From positions 1-64,000 of the forward strand of contig JBEKFH010000001.1 in NCBI GenBank assembly GCA_050013415.1: a stretch of 64,000 nt of DNA, given 5' to 3'. A program made the position numbers and the translations under genes. Shown here in pieces: positions 25,725 through 34,512 of the stretch. Position 1 is the stretch's first letter. Every line of letters begins with the position of its first letter. Under the pieces are notes generated by a model. The model was not told the origin of the DNA and did not search any database. It was given only the letters and a program-made list of their open reading frames with translations. This DNA is from Palsa-506 sp050013415. GTDB taxonomy: Bacteria; Actinomycetota; Actinomycetes; Streptosporangiales; Streptosporangiaceae.

Positions 25725-26900
25725 TCAGCAGCCGCCGACACGTCGGATCGCTCCCTCAGCGCGCAGGTCGGCCAGGGCGGGGTAGCCGTCCACGGCCATG
25801 AGCAGGTCGGCCTCGGCGAGCAGCGCGCGGATGATGTGCACCACGGCGTCCTCGCCGCCGAGGGCGAGCGCGTAAATATAGGGGCGGCCGATCCCGACTG
25901 CGGTGGCGCCCAGGGCCAGGGCCTTGACCACATCGGCGCCGGTGCGGACACCGGAGTCGAAGAGCACCGGGGTGTCGCCCGCGGCGTCGACCACGTCGGG
26001 CAGGGCCTCAAGGGTCGAGAGGCCGCCGTCCGCCTGCCGGCCGCCGTGGTTGGAGCAGTAAATGCCCTCGACGCCGTAGTCCTTGGCCCGGCGCACGTCG
26101 TCGGGGTGGTTGATGCCCTTGAGCACGATCGGCAGGCTGGTGGCTTCCCGCATCCAGGCCAGATCGTCCCAGCCCACCGAGAGCCCGAAGATCTTCATCC
26201 ATTCCTCCACCGCGGCGCGCGGGTCATCCTCGGGGCTCCTGGCCAGGCGCTTGCGGAAAGACGGGTCCGAGAAGTAGTTGGCTAGGGCGTAGCCGCGAAA
26301 TTCCGGGGTGTTCGCGAGGTTCAGCTCCCCGGGGCGCCAGCCGAATATCCAGCTGTCGAGGGTGACGATAAGAGCGCGGTATCCGGCGTGCTCGGCCCGC
26401 TGGATCAAGCTCGTGGCGACGTCGCGGTCGCTGGGCGTGTAGAGCTGGAAGAACGCGGGGGTGTCGCCCAGCCGGGCGGCCACCTGCTCCAGGGGGTCTT
26501 GGGCCAGGGTCGACACGGCCCACGGCACACCGGTGCGGGCGGAAGCTCCCGCCAGGGCGAGGTCGCCGTGGAGGTCCTGCGCGCTGATGCCGCTGACCCC
26601 GATCGGGGCCAGGAACAGCGGGCTGGGCAGGTCGATCCCGAACAGCGACACGGACAGGTCGCGCTTGGTGGCCTGCTGCATCATCCGCGGCACGATCCCC
26701 CAGCCGTCGAAAGCCTCGACGTTGGCGCGCTGGGTACGGCCCGCGCCGGCGCCCCCCGCCACGAAAGACAGGACCCAGTCCGGAAGGGCCGCCGACCCGT
26801 TCCGCTCCAGCGTCTGGTAGTCCATCGGCCAGCGCGGCAGCCTCCCCTGAACGATGCCTGCCTCGTAGATCTCATTCTGGTAATCGCCGTACTGGGACAT
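25725..26900 (-). CDS. FMN-dependent alpha-hydroxy-acid oxidase, lactate 2-monooxygenase type
   Basis: A 391-residue FMN-dependent enzyme. N-terminal GDYQNEIYEAG, SFVAGGAGAGRTQRANVEAF, TLDSWIFGWRPGEL and CSNHGGRQADGGL (catalytic His) match lactate 2-monooxygenase more closely than the hydroxymandelate oxidase Hmo of glycopeptide clusters (~360 residues). It is still the only 2-hydroxy-acid-oxidising enzyme in the window, so it could supply the missing 4-hydroxymandelate to 4-hydroxybenzoylformate step. The alternative is a small catabolic operon with the cupin and CMD genes. The fold call is firm; the substrate is open. Confidence 0.88.
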   Translation of the reverse strand: MSQYGDYQNEIYEAGIVQGRLPRWPMDYQTLERNGSAALPDWVLSFVAGGAGAGRTQRANVEAFDGWGIVPRMMQQATKRDLSVSLFGIDLPSPLFLAPIGVSGISAQDLHGDLALAGASARTGVPWAVSTLAQDPLEQVAARLGDTPAFFQLYTPSDRDVATSLIQRAEHAGYRALIVTLDSWIFGWRPGELNLANTPEFRGYALANYFSDPSFRKRLARSPEDDPRAAVEEWMKIFGLSVGWDDLAWMREATSLPIVLKGINHPDDVRRAKDYGVEGIYCSNHGGRQADGGLSTLEALPDVVDAAGDTPVLFDSGVRTGADVVKALALGATAVGIGRPYIYALALGGEDAVVHIIRALLAEADLLMAVDGYPALADLRAEGAIRRVGGC

Positions 26901-27136
26901 TCCCGGTCCTCTCTGAGGTCAGCGTCTCCATGGGCAGCCGCCGCAACGGAGGCGTTGAGGCTCCATCGTCTCCGCGGCACGGTGCTCTTCGTATCCGTAC
27001 AACCCGCAGTCCCGGTACGAGCGCTGGCCCGGGCGAAGGATCAGATAAACACCGGGCCCCCCGAACGGCCGTCATTTCCGTGGCGCCGCGGACGGTGGCC
27101 GGTGATGCGCTTAGACGGTGGCTGCGGCTGTTGGCG

Positions 27137-30040
27137 TCAGTGCCCGGCGTGCGGGAGCTGGGCGCGGGAGGTGATGTCGAGTTTGGTGAAGATGTTCTGC
27201 AGGTGGTACTCGATGGTCCGGGGGCTGACGAACAGCTGGGCGGCGATCTCCCGGGTGGGGAGCCCAGCGCTGGCGAGCTGGGCGATCTGGGCCTGCTGCG
27301 GCGTGAGCTGCGACGTGGTGCCGGGCGACCGTTTGCGAGGGTGCTCGCCGGTGGCCCGCAGCTCCCGGACGGCGCGGCCGGCGAAGGCTTCGGCCCCCAT
27401 CGCGGCGAACATGCCGTGGGCAGTGCGCAACTGCTCGCGGGCGTCACCGCGGCGGCGCTCACGGCGCAGCCACTCCCCGTACACGAGGTGGGCACGGGCC
27501 AGATCGGTGGCGATCGACGTCCGGCCGAGACGGCTGATCGCCTCGGTGTAGAGGTCCTCGGCCTGGCTGGTGTCGCTGGTCATCAGGGCGCGGCACCGGG
27601 CGATGACGCCCAGCCCCCACTCATGCCCGCCCGCTGCGGTGGCTGCCGCAAGGAGCTCAATCGCCTTGGCGGCAACGAGCGGGCTGCTGGTGCGGGCGGC
27701 GGCTTCGATCACCTCGGGCAGCACCCACGGGGCAACCGCAGACACGCGGGCGTCGGCACACTCGCGCACCGCGTCGAGTGCCACGTCGTAGCGGCCGAGA
27801 GCGTTGTACTGCAGGGCGGTGGCGTAGTCCACGACAGCGAGTCCCTGGCCCCTTCCATAGGCGACAAGGACCGGCCTGGAGCTTCGGGTCACGGCCAGCG
27901 TCTCCTGCTCGCGGCCGCGCCATCCGGCAAGTATCACTTTCCCGACGGGCGCTGGTGCGACGCCGATGGCCGCCCGGATCCCGGCCGCTTCCTCGGTCGC
28001 CCTGGCGGCAAGGTCGAAGCGCCCGCACAGGGTTTCCCAGGCCACGAGGTCATGGCAGACGGATAGGAGGCCGACGAGGTTCCCGCTGCGGCGGTCGACC
28101 TCGGCGGTGCGCTCCACCAGCAGCCCCCAGGTTTCGTCATCCCACATCATGAGCGCGGTGAACATCGCCACGGCCGGGATCGGGCTGTCCGCCTGGTCCC
28201 GGAAGGCGCCTAGGGCCCTATGGAGAGCGAGGGTCCCGGCAGCGCCACCGGTGGTGAACCTGGTGACCATGCCGTCAAGGAGCAGGTCGACTGGTCGCGG
28301 CGGCTGGGCCGCCCTCGGGGCGGCACGGGCCGCCTGCGCGGCGTTCCGCGGCCCGTCTTCGGGCCCAAGGCGCCCAGCGCGCATCGCTTCCCCGATGGCT
28401 TGGAGGTAGATCTCGCGTGACAGAGCAGGCTCGAACGGGGCCAGTTCCCTGGCGGCGTGCAGAAGCCTCTGAGGCGCCCCGCCCCGGCTCTGGGTCAGCA
28501 GGAGTGCAGCCCGCGCCTCCAGCAGCTCCAGGCGGGCGAGATCAGCCGGACTGAGCGGTCCCTGCCGGGCGATCTGCATGAGCTGGCGGGCTTTGCCGGG
28601 AGCTCCGGCGGCCAGCTTGGCGGTGGCCGCGGTCACCGCCCGTACTGCCCGGCGGCCGCAGTCGGGGGTCAGCGACACCGCACGCTCCCGGAACGCGGCC
28701 TCCGCGGCGAGGCCTCCCCGGGCGTGCGCCCGCTCCGCGGAGCGCTCCAGGTCTGCGGCGATCTCCTCATCAGCCCCGGCGGCCGCCTCGGCGCGGTGCC
28801 ACGCCCGCCGGTCGGGGTCGGCCTGGAGGTCGGTCACCTCCGCCAGCGCCCGGTGAACCAGGCGGCGGTCCTCGCCCGGCGCACCGTGGTAGACCGCCGA
28901 GCGGACCAGCGGGTGGCGGAACGCCACCCGGTCGCCGACGCGGATCAGGCCCTCAGCCTCAGCCTCGTCCATGGCCCGCTCATCCAGGCCCAGCCGGCTG
29001 GCCGCCTCCCGCAGCAGGCCCGGATCCCCCAGCGGCTCCGCGGCCGCCGCCAGCAGCAGCAGGCGCGTCCGCGCCGGCAGGCCGGCGATGCGCAGCCGGA
29101 AACTGTCCTCAATCCGGTCCGGGACCAGCCCGGTCGCCGGTATCTCAAAGCCGCCCCCCAGATCCACGGTGGTGGACGTCCGCGGCAGCTCAAGCAGTGC
29201 GAGCGGGTTGCCGTGCGCCTCGGCGAGAATCCGCTCTGCGACCTGCGCGTCCAGCGGGCCCGGCAGGCTTTCCGCCAGCAGCGCCCGCGCGTCGTCATCA
29301 CTGAGCCCGGCCACCTCCAGCGCGGGCAGGCCGGCCAGGGCCGGCAGCGCAGCCCCAGCCCGCTCCGCGAACAGCAGCGCCACCGGGTCGACCTGCAGCC
29401 GCCGGGCCACGAAGCCGAGCACCTGAGCCGAGGCCTGGTCGAGCCACTGGGCGTCATCGACGATCCACAGCACCGGCTGCTCCTCAGCCAGCGCCGACAG
29501 CAGGCTAAGCACCGCCAGGCCGACCAGGAACGGGTCGGCGGCCGGGCCCCGGCGCAGCCCGAAGGCCACCTGCAGGGCGTCCGCCTGCGGACCCGGCAGG
29601 TCAGCGATCCGGGCTTCCGCCGGGCCGCACAGCTGCTGCAAGGCGGCGAAGCTCAGCTCCTTCTCGGCTTCCGCCCCGCACAAGTGCGCTACCCGGAAGC
29701 CCGCCGCAGACCGCGCGGCGCAGCCGAGCAGCGCGGACTTGCCGATCCCGGCCTCGCCGCGGACAACCAGCGCGCCACTGCGACCCTCGAGAGCGTTCCG
29801 CAGCAGGCAGTCGACCGCTTCCAGCTCCGCACCCCGCCCGAGGAACCGCAGCGCCGCAACGGGCTGCTCCGGCGCAACCAGCAGATCCGGGCGTCTCGGT
29901 CGGCCAGAGCGCGTCTTCGCGGCGGCGCTGACCACGCTCACCGGCGGTCTCCGGGGGAACTGACACCGGCCGGGAGCCTGTCGCCTGGGCCTGGCAGAAT
30001 GCCCCTCAACGGGCGTGGCCCCGGCGGGCAGCCAGCCCAA
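27137..30040 (-). CDS. LuxR-family transcriptional regulator, LAL type (ATP-binding)
   Basis: A large ATP-binding regulator (967 residues from this start) with an N-terminal AAA-like ATPase (GEAGIGKSALLG, Walker A near residue 100; LWIVDDAQWLD, Walker B-like), a long helical TPR-like middle and a C-terminal LuxR helix-turn-helix (LTPQQAQIAQLASAGLPTRE, then SPRTIEYHLQNIFTKL). Such regulators often activate antibiotic clusters. A GTG at 29941 with GGAG upstream gives a shorter and plausible N-terminus, since the ATPase domain begins only at about residue 73. It faces the flavoenzyme/cupin/CMD genes downstream on the same strand. Confidence 0.9.
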   Translation of the reverse strand: MGWLPAGATPVEGHSARPRRQAPGRCQFPRRPPVSVVSAAAKTRSGRPRRPDLLVAPEQPVAALRFLGRGAELEAVDCLLRNALEGRSGALVVRGEAGIGKSALLGCAARSAAGFRVAHLCGAEAEKELSFAALQQLCGPAEARIADLPGPQADALQVAFGLRRGPAADPFLVGLAVLSLLSALAEEQPVLWIVDDAQWLDQASAQVLGFVARRLQVDPVALLFAERAGAALPALAGLPALEVAGLSDDDARALLAESLPGPLDAQVAERILAEAHGNPLALLELPRTSTTVDLGGGFEIPATGLVPDRIEDSFRLRIAGLPARTRLLLLAAAAEPLGDPGLLREAASRLGLDERAMDEAEAEGLIRVGDRVAFRHPLVRSAVYHGAPGEDRRLVHRALAEVTDLQADPDRRAWHRAEAAAGADEEIAADLERSAERAHARGGLAAEAAFRERAVSLTPDCGRRAVRAVTAATAKLAAGAPGKARQLMQIARQGPLSPADLARLELLEARAALLLTQSRGGAPQRLLHAARELAPFEPALSREIYLQAIGEAMRAGRLGPEDGPRNAAQAARAAPRAAQPPRPVDLLLDGMVTRFTTGGAAGTLALHRALGAFRDQADSPIPAVAMFTALMMWDDETWGLLVERTAEVDRRSGNLVGLLSVCHDLVAWETLCGRFDLAARATEEAAGIRAAIGVAPAPVGKVILAGWRGREQETLAVTRSSRPVLVAYGRGQGLAVVDYATALQYNALGRYDVALDAVRECADARVSAVAPWVLPEVIEAAARTSSPLVAAKAIELLAAATAAGGHEWGLGVIARCRALMTSDTSQAEDLYTEAISRLGRTSIATDLARAHLVYGEWLRRERRRGDAREQLRTAHGMFAAMGAEAFAGRAVRELRATGEHPRKRSPGTTSQLTPQQAQIAQLASAGLPTREIAAQLFVSPRTIEYHLQNIFTKLDITSRAQLPHAGH

Positions 30041-30570
30041 GCCCGGGCGGCGACGGCCCCGCTGTGTGCCGATCGTATCGAGTACTCCCGCACGGCCGGA
30101 ACAGCAGACAGCCGACGGAACGGCAGCCGCATCTCAGACGGAGGGTAATCAACCGGTGGTGCCACGTAATCTCCCGCAGACATGCACGCCAGTACGGGGC
30201 GTCACCGGGGTCCGGAGCAACGGGCTGTCTCGCTGTGGTGACTGGCGATTCCACCACCTAGTTCAGTGTATGCCGGCGGAAACGTCGACTGAGTGCCCTG
30301 CGCCTGTCGCGGCCGGGACTGCGGGGTGTACGGATACGAACAGCCCCGCATCCCGTTCACGATGAATCGAAAGCCCGGCAAAGTTGAGCCGCCGTCCGTG
30401 GCGCTAAGTTGCGCATCTGCGGCGTCTTCGTGGCTCCGCCCGCCCAGGCCGGGAGGGATTTTCACGCATCTGCCCCTATCCGCGTCTGTCCTCGGCGGTA
30501 CGTGGTGATGACCGCCCTCGGGACCTAGACCACGCCGGGATCAAGCTGAGAGCTTCAAGATCGTACGCCT
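30041..30570. other. Gap upstream of the LAL regulator
   Basis: About 530 nt with no supported gene. It should hold the regulator's promoter on the minus strand. GC content is lower than in the coding parts in places, and no clear repeat or hairpin was seen apart from the inverted repeat at 30571-30599. Confidence 0.5.
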
Positions 30571-30599
30571 GTCATGATCACAAAAATGATGATCATGAC
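30571..30599. promoter_or_regulatory. Perfect 10-bp inverted repeat
   Basis: GTCATGATCA (30571-30580) and TGATCATGAC (30590-30599) are perfect inverse complements separated by 9 nt with an A-run. It could be an operator or a hairpin. It lies directly upstream of the truncated repeat protein remnant at 30600-30941, possibly marking a recombination junction. Confidence 0.5.
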
Positions 30600-30941
30600 G
30601 CCACGAGACACGCCGGCAACCGTGACCTCGGCCTGGGCATGGAGGAGTTCAGCAGCCCTTCCATCACCGCCACCTCCAGCGGCAGTCCCGAGATAGCGTT
30701 CCAGGCCAACGACATCGACCTGTGGTACTACACGCCGAGCAACGCCGGCGACCGCGACCTCGGCCTGGGCATGGCCTCCGGCACCGACCCCGCCATCACG
30801 GCCACGGCCAGCGGCAGTCCCGAGATAGCGTTCCAGGCCAACAACAACGACCTGTACTACTACACCCCGGCCAACTCCAGCCGCGACACCGGCCTGGGCA
30901 TGCACGTCGGCACCAGCCCCGCCATCCAGCCGGGGACGTAG
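30600..30941 (+). pseudogene. Fragment of a secreted beta-propeller/lectin-like repeat protein
   Basis: Two full ~45-residue repeats (ITATxSGSPEIAFQAN, then LW/LYYYTP, then RDLGLGM) and a partial third, as in actinomycete extracellular lectin-like propellers. The repeat is recognisable in frame upstream of the first ATG (30639): AGNRDLGLGM is encoded from about 30612, but no start, signal peptide or ribosome-binding site precedes it. This looks like the 3' remnant of a larger gene. If translated from 30639 it would give a 100-residue protein without export signal. Confidence 0.65.
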
Positions 30942-30965
30942 GCAGCCGGATCCGGCGGAAGGCGG

Positions 30966-31850
30966 TCAGCCGTCGAAGGCGGTCAGGCTGAGATAGCCCA
31001 GCGCTGGATCGTAGTCAGCGGCCACCAGCAGATCCGGCCGGCCCGCGTCGCTGGCGAGCTCGTCGATGAGCCCCCACCAGACCCCGGTGGACGGCTGGCC
31101 GGGCGGCATCACCCGCACCCGCCCGGCAGCGGGCGCGGCCCATACCGCGGCGAGCGCGTCACTGAGCACCAGCCCCACCTCGCGGTGGCCGGCCGCCAGC
31201 TCCTTCAGGCCGGCGGCGGCGAGGCCGGCCACGTCGCCAGGCGCGACGCCCGGATGCTGGCGCAGGCCGGCCACCCTGGCCTGCGGCATCGCGCAGTCAC
31301 CGTAGAGCATGGCGACACCCCGGTGCTGCGATGGCACCGGTACCGGGCAGTCGTACGGGAGAGCCGCCTGCTCCACGACGATCAGCAGTGCCCGCGCGAC
31401 TGCGGCCGACGAGGCGTACTCGCGGGCAATCCGCAGGCCGCTGAAGGCCGCGGCCGAGCCCTGGTCGCAGATGGCGAACGCCATCGGCGCGCCCGGGGTG
31501 ACGTGAGACAGGTACGCGGCCGTCTGGCGGCCAGGCCACAGGTCGTGGATGGAGAACGCCAGCACCAGCAGGTCGACCGGCTCGCCGGCCGGGACGGCCA
31601 GCCCGATCAGCGTCTCGGCCATCTCCCCGTACGAGTGGCCGAGTGCTGGCGAGGGCGGCTCGCCGAGCGCGGCGGCCGGCACCTCGAGCGCGTAGGGCCT
31701 GGTCATGTCCGCCAGGTACCCGGCCACCCGGGCACGGTTTCCCGGATCGGCGAGGAACCCGGCGGGCCCGGTGAAGCTGCGCCGCACGGCCCGTGCCAGC
31801 TGGAGTTCAGCGCGCCGCGGCGGTCCCGTCGGCGGGCGCGCGACGAACAC
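30966..31850 (-). CDS. KASIII-like protein with catalytic Cys replaced by Ser
   Basis: A 294-residue thiolase-fold protein. The stretch AFAICDQGSAAAFSGLRIA aligns without gaps to AFTVTHQSCAGGLLAIDIA of the KASIII encoded two genes upstream; the catalytic Cys position is Ser132. The late Asn/His motif is also not recognisable. Degenerate KASIII subunits paired with an active one are known, for example PqsB with PqsC in alkylquinolone synthesis. It follows the carrier protein gene by only 5 nt, so the three form one operon. A structural partner of the upstream KASIII is the best guess. Confidence 0.7.
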   Translation of the reverse strand: MFVARPPTGPPRRAELQLARAVRRSFTGPAGFLADPGNRARVAGYLADMTRPYALEVPAAALGEPPSPALGHSYGEMAETLIGLAVPAGEPVDLLVLAFSIHDLWPGRQTAAYLSHVTPGAPMAFAICDQGSAAAFSGLRIAREYASSAAVARALLIVVEQAALPYDCPVPVPSQHRGVAMLYGDCAMPQARVAGLRQHPGVAPGDVAGLAAAGLKELAAGHREVGLVLSDALAAVWAAPAAGRVRVMPPGQPSTGVWWGLIDELASDAGRPDLLVAADYDPALGYLSLTAFDG

Positions 31851-31855
31851 GGCGG

Positions 31856-32137
31856 CTACGACGGCCGGGAGTGGCCGGCGACGAACGTCGCCAGGTCCCC
31901 GACCGTCCGCATCTGGTCCTGGTCCATCAGCTCGACGTCGATAAGGATCATGAGCTGGTCTTCCAGCTCGAGCAGTAGCTCGAGCCCGAACGTGGAGCTG
32001 AGCCCGAGTTCCTCCATCAGGCGCATGTCCTCGGTGACCGGCTCGGCGCGATCCAGCAGCCGGGCCAGCACCGCGGTCATCGCGCTGACCACCTGCCGCC
32101 GGAACTCAGCGTCCAGGCCGGTGTCCTGTGCTGCCAT
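31856..32137 (-). CDS. Acyl carrier protein 3
   Basis: A 93-residue carrier protein. The attachment site is Ser48 in MEELGLSSTFGLELLLELED (the usual Asp before Ser is Ser here). Acidic helices surround it. It sits between two KASIII-family genes on the minus strand and is presumably their acyl carrier. The downstream gene starts 5 nt after its stop. It would be phosphopantetheinylated by the cluster's Sfp-type enzyme. Confidence 0.88.
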   Translation of the reverse strand: MAAQDTGLDAEFRRQVVSAMTAVLARLLDRAEPVTEDMRLMEELGLSSTFGLELLLELEDQLMILIDVELMDQDQMRTVGDLATFVAGHSRPS

Positions 32138-32161
32138 ATCGCGCCTCCTTGGCTTGCCCGG

Positions 32162-33130
32162 TCAGTGCTCGAACACCATCGCCGCGAACGTCGCCCCGCC
32201 GCCGGCGCCGACCGCGGCGGCGAGGTAGCGGTCGCCCGGCCGCAGCAGGCCACGCTCGCATGCGGTCGCGTAATTGGCGAACACATCCGCGCAGAAAACG
32301 TGGCCGCTGGCAGGAATATTGTCCAGCACCACCCGGTCGAGCGGGAACTTGAGCAGCAGGCACATGCGCTGCCAGGTGACCATGTTGACGTTGTGCGGCA
32401 GCACGACGCGGATGTCATCGAGAGTCAGGCCCGCCTCGTCCAGGGCCCGCAGCATCACCTCAGCCAGCGAGGGCCGGTACTCGCGCTGCAGCCGCGCGTC
32501 ATTCTCGCCCGTGGCGCTGTCGAACTCGCCCCGCACGTTGCACGCGTACGCCAGCAGCCGGTCGCGCGCGCCGAACGCGCTGACCAGGCACGCGGACGCG
32601 CCCTCGCCGAAGACGGTCGTGTCAGCGAACACCTCGGCATCGCGGGTGAACGCCTTCTCGCCGGCCAGGATGAGCGCGAGCGGCCCAGCATGGCCGTCCG
32701 GCCGTCCCGCGGGGCCGGCGTCGGCGGCCAGTGCGTCGGCGGCGAGCAGCCGGCCGGCGATGTCGATCGCCAGCAGGCCGCCGGCGCACGACTGGTGCGT
32801 GACGGTGAACGCGAGCGCGTGGTCAAGCCCGAGCGCGCCGCAGACCTCGTGCAAGGGGTTGACCGGGTACGGCGCGACCACGGGCATCGTCCGCGCCCAC
32901 AGGACGTACCGGACGCGGTGCTCCTGGCCGCGGAGCGCATCCAGCCCGGCGGCGGCCTTCAGCAGCAGGCCGGACAGGGACACGTCCGGGTCGCGGCCGA
33001 CTTCGCTCAGCCCGTGGAACCGCCGGAAGAGCTTGACCTGCATGCCGGTCAGGCCAAGCGGGCCGGCCAGGCTCTCGATGGATATCCGGGCCGGCGGCAG
33101 GTACACCGATACCGCCTCCAGCGCGGTCAT
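32162..33130 (-). CDS. 3-oxoacyl-ACP synthase III (KASIII) with His in place of the catalytic Asn
   Basis: A 322-residue FabH-type enzyme. Cys115 (THQSCAGGLLAI) is the nucleophile and His246 (VVLPHNVNMVTWQ) the second residue. The third motif, GN in FabH, reads ASGHVFCADVFANYA, so Asn is His277. Non-canonical triads occur in KASIII enzymes that make C-O or C-N bonds or transfer unusual acyl groups (CerJ/ChlB3 group). It starts a minus-strand operon with ACP3 and the Ser-variant partner, divergent from a glycosyltransferase with a 54-nt gap. Confidence 0.85.
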   Translation of the reverse strand: MTALEAVSVYLPPARISIESLAGPLGLTGMQVKLFRRFHGLSEVGRDPDVSLSGLLLKAAAGLDALRGQEHRVRYVLWARTMPVVAPYPVNPLHEVCGALGLDHALAFTVTHQSCAGGLLAIDIAGRLLAADALAADAGPAGRPDGHAGPLALILAGEKAFTRDAEVFADTTVFGEGASACLVSAFGARDRLLAYACNVRGEFDSATGENDARLQREYRPSLAEVMLRALDEAGLTLDDIRVVLPHNVNMVTWQRMCLLLKFPLDRVVLDNIPASGHVFCADVFANYATACERGLLRPGDRYLAAAVGAGGGATFAAMVFEH

Positions 33131-33184
33131 GCTGCCACCGCATCAGGGCCCGTCGGGAATGTCAATGTATGCCACGATAATGGC

Positions 33185-34330
33185 GTGGCACGGTTCCTTT
33201 TCGTCATCGTCCCTGTGGTGGCCCGCGTCTGGCCGGCCGTGGCCATCGGCGAGGCGCTGGCCGCCGCCGGCCACGACGTGGCCTGGTGCGGGCCCGAGAG
33301 TGACCTGCGGCCGCTGGTCGGACCGGACGTGACGATCTACCCGACTGGCAAGCGCTCCTACCGCGAGATCGCCCCTGCGGGAATGGCCGCGGTGCGGGAA
33401 TTGTGGGACGAGTACGTGCTGCCGCTCAACCGGTTCATCCGGGGCCCGGTGGACCGCGCCGTCGCGGAGTACCAGCCCGACGTCGTGCTCGCTGACCAGT
33501 ACGCGCTGGCCGGCGCCCTGGCGGCGCACAAGAACAAGGTGGCCTGGGCGACCCTGTGCGCCGGCATCCTCGAGCTCACTCCGCCGGCCGGGGATCCCGG
33601 CCTGCAGGACTGGGTCCGCTCAAAGCTCGCGCAGGCGTGGCAGGACGCCGGCCTGCCCGCCGACGACAGCATCGACCTGCGCTTCTCGCCCTACCTGGTG
33701 ATCGCGACAACTACCCGGGCGCTGACCGGCACGGCGCCCATGCCGCAGCACTGCGTGCTGATCGGGGCCGCGCTGGGCCCGCGGCGCACCGACCCCGGCT
33801 TCCGCTGGGACTGGTGGGATCCCGGCCAGCGGCATGTGCTGGTCACGGCCGGCACCTTGTCCGCGCACCTAGTGAACGGCTTCATTGCGCGGATGATGGC
33901 GGCGCTGGAGCCGATGGGCGGCCGGGTGCAGGTGGTGCTCAATGCCGCCGCGGATACGATGCCCGATCCGCCGCCGCACGTGCTGGTCGCGCCGCGGGTC
34001 CCGATGCTGGATCTGATGCCGCGCCTTGACGCGGTGATCTGCCAGGCCGGGCAAAGCACGGTCAACGAGGCCCTCCTGAACGGCGTGCCGCTGGTCGTCG
34101 CGCCGATCCGGCTGCACGAGCGGACCGTGGCTGAGCAGGTGACGCGAGCGGGGGCTGGCATCGCGGTCTCCTTCACCGGCGCGACCCCGGCACAGCTCGC
34201 CGCTGCCGTGACGGCCGTCCTGGACGAGCCGGGCTACCGCGAGAGCGCGCGCCGGATCGGCGCGGAGTTCGCCGCTGCCGGGGGCACTGGCGCCGCAGCC
34301 GCGCAGCTGATCGCGCTGGCCGCCGGCTGA
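33185..34330 (+). CDS. UDP-glycosyltransferase-like enzyme (GT-1 / MGT family)
   Basis: A 381-residue GT-B glycosyltransferase. N-terminal ARFLFVIVPVVARVWPAVAI and the nucleotide-sugar binding region ICQAGQSTVNEALLNGVPLV with RLHERTVAEQVTRAG.G match the macrolide/glycopeptide glycosyltransferase group. The GTG at 33185 is chosen because the conserved N-terminus starts there; the frame is open far upstream but antisense to the KASIII gene. GATAAT about 10 nt before is a possible -10. No sugar-biosynthesis genes are in the window, so it would use a common sugar or genes elsewhere. Confidence 0.88.
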   Translation: MARFLFVIVPVVARVWPAVAIGEALAAAGHDVAWCGPESDLRPLVGPDVTIYPTGKRSYREIAPAGMAAVRELWDEYVLPLNRFIRGPVDRAVAEYQPDVVLADQYALAGALAAHKNKVAWATLCAGILELTPPAGDPGLQDWVRSKLAQAWQDAGLPADDSIDLRFSPYLVIATTTRALTGTAPMPQHCVLIGAALGPRRTDPGFRWDWWDPGQRHVLVTAGTLSAHLVNGFIARMMAALEPMGGRVQVVLNAAADTMPDPPPHVLVAPRVPMLDLMPRLDAVICQAGQSTVNEALLNGVPLVVAPIRLHERTVAEQVTRAGAGIAVSFTGATPAQLAAAVTAVLDEPGYRESARRIGAEFAAAGGTGAAAAQLIALAAG

Positions 34331-34354
34331 TCCGGGCGATGGGCCAGTTGTACC

Positions 34355-34408
34355 GGTAGCAGGCCTCTTTTAGCGGTAGCAGGCCTCTTTTAGCGGTAGC
34401 AGGCCTCG
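34355..34408. repeat. 20-nt tandem repeat upstream of the SARP gene, 2.7 copies
   Basis: Two exact copies of CGGTAGCAGGCCTCTTTTAG (34355, 34375) and a partial third (34395) lie between the glycosyltransferase stop and the SARP start. The T-runs make it locally less GC-rich. It might be regulatory or simply a minisatellite. Confidence 0.9.
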
Positions 34409-34512
34409 ATCGCGACCCGCACGGTGAACAGGGCGACGACGGGCAGCAGCATGGCCCGGGCCGGCCGGCTGGTCGAGCGGAGCGGGCGGCTGCGCGCTCC
34501 TAGACTGGGCAG

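Noticed and set aside
25725..26900. Calling the flavoenzyme 4-hydroxymandelate oxidase (Hmo)
   Set aside because: N-terminus and TLDSWIFGWRP region match lactate 2-monooxygenase more closely; the Hmo role is kept only as a possibility.
32165..33184. N-terminal extension of the glycosyltransferase
   Set aside because: The frame is open upstream but antisense to the KASIII gene; the conserved GT N-terminus starts at the GTG at 33185.
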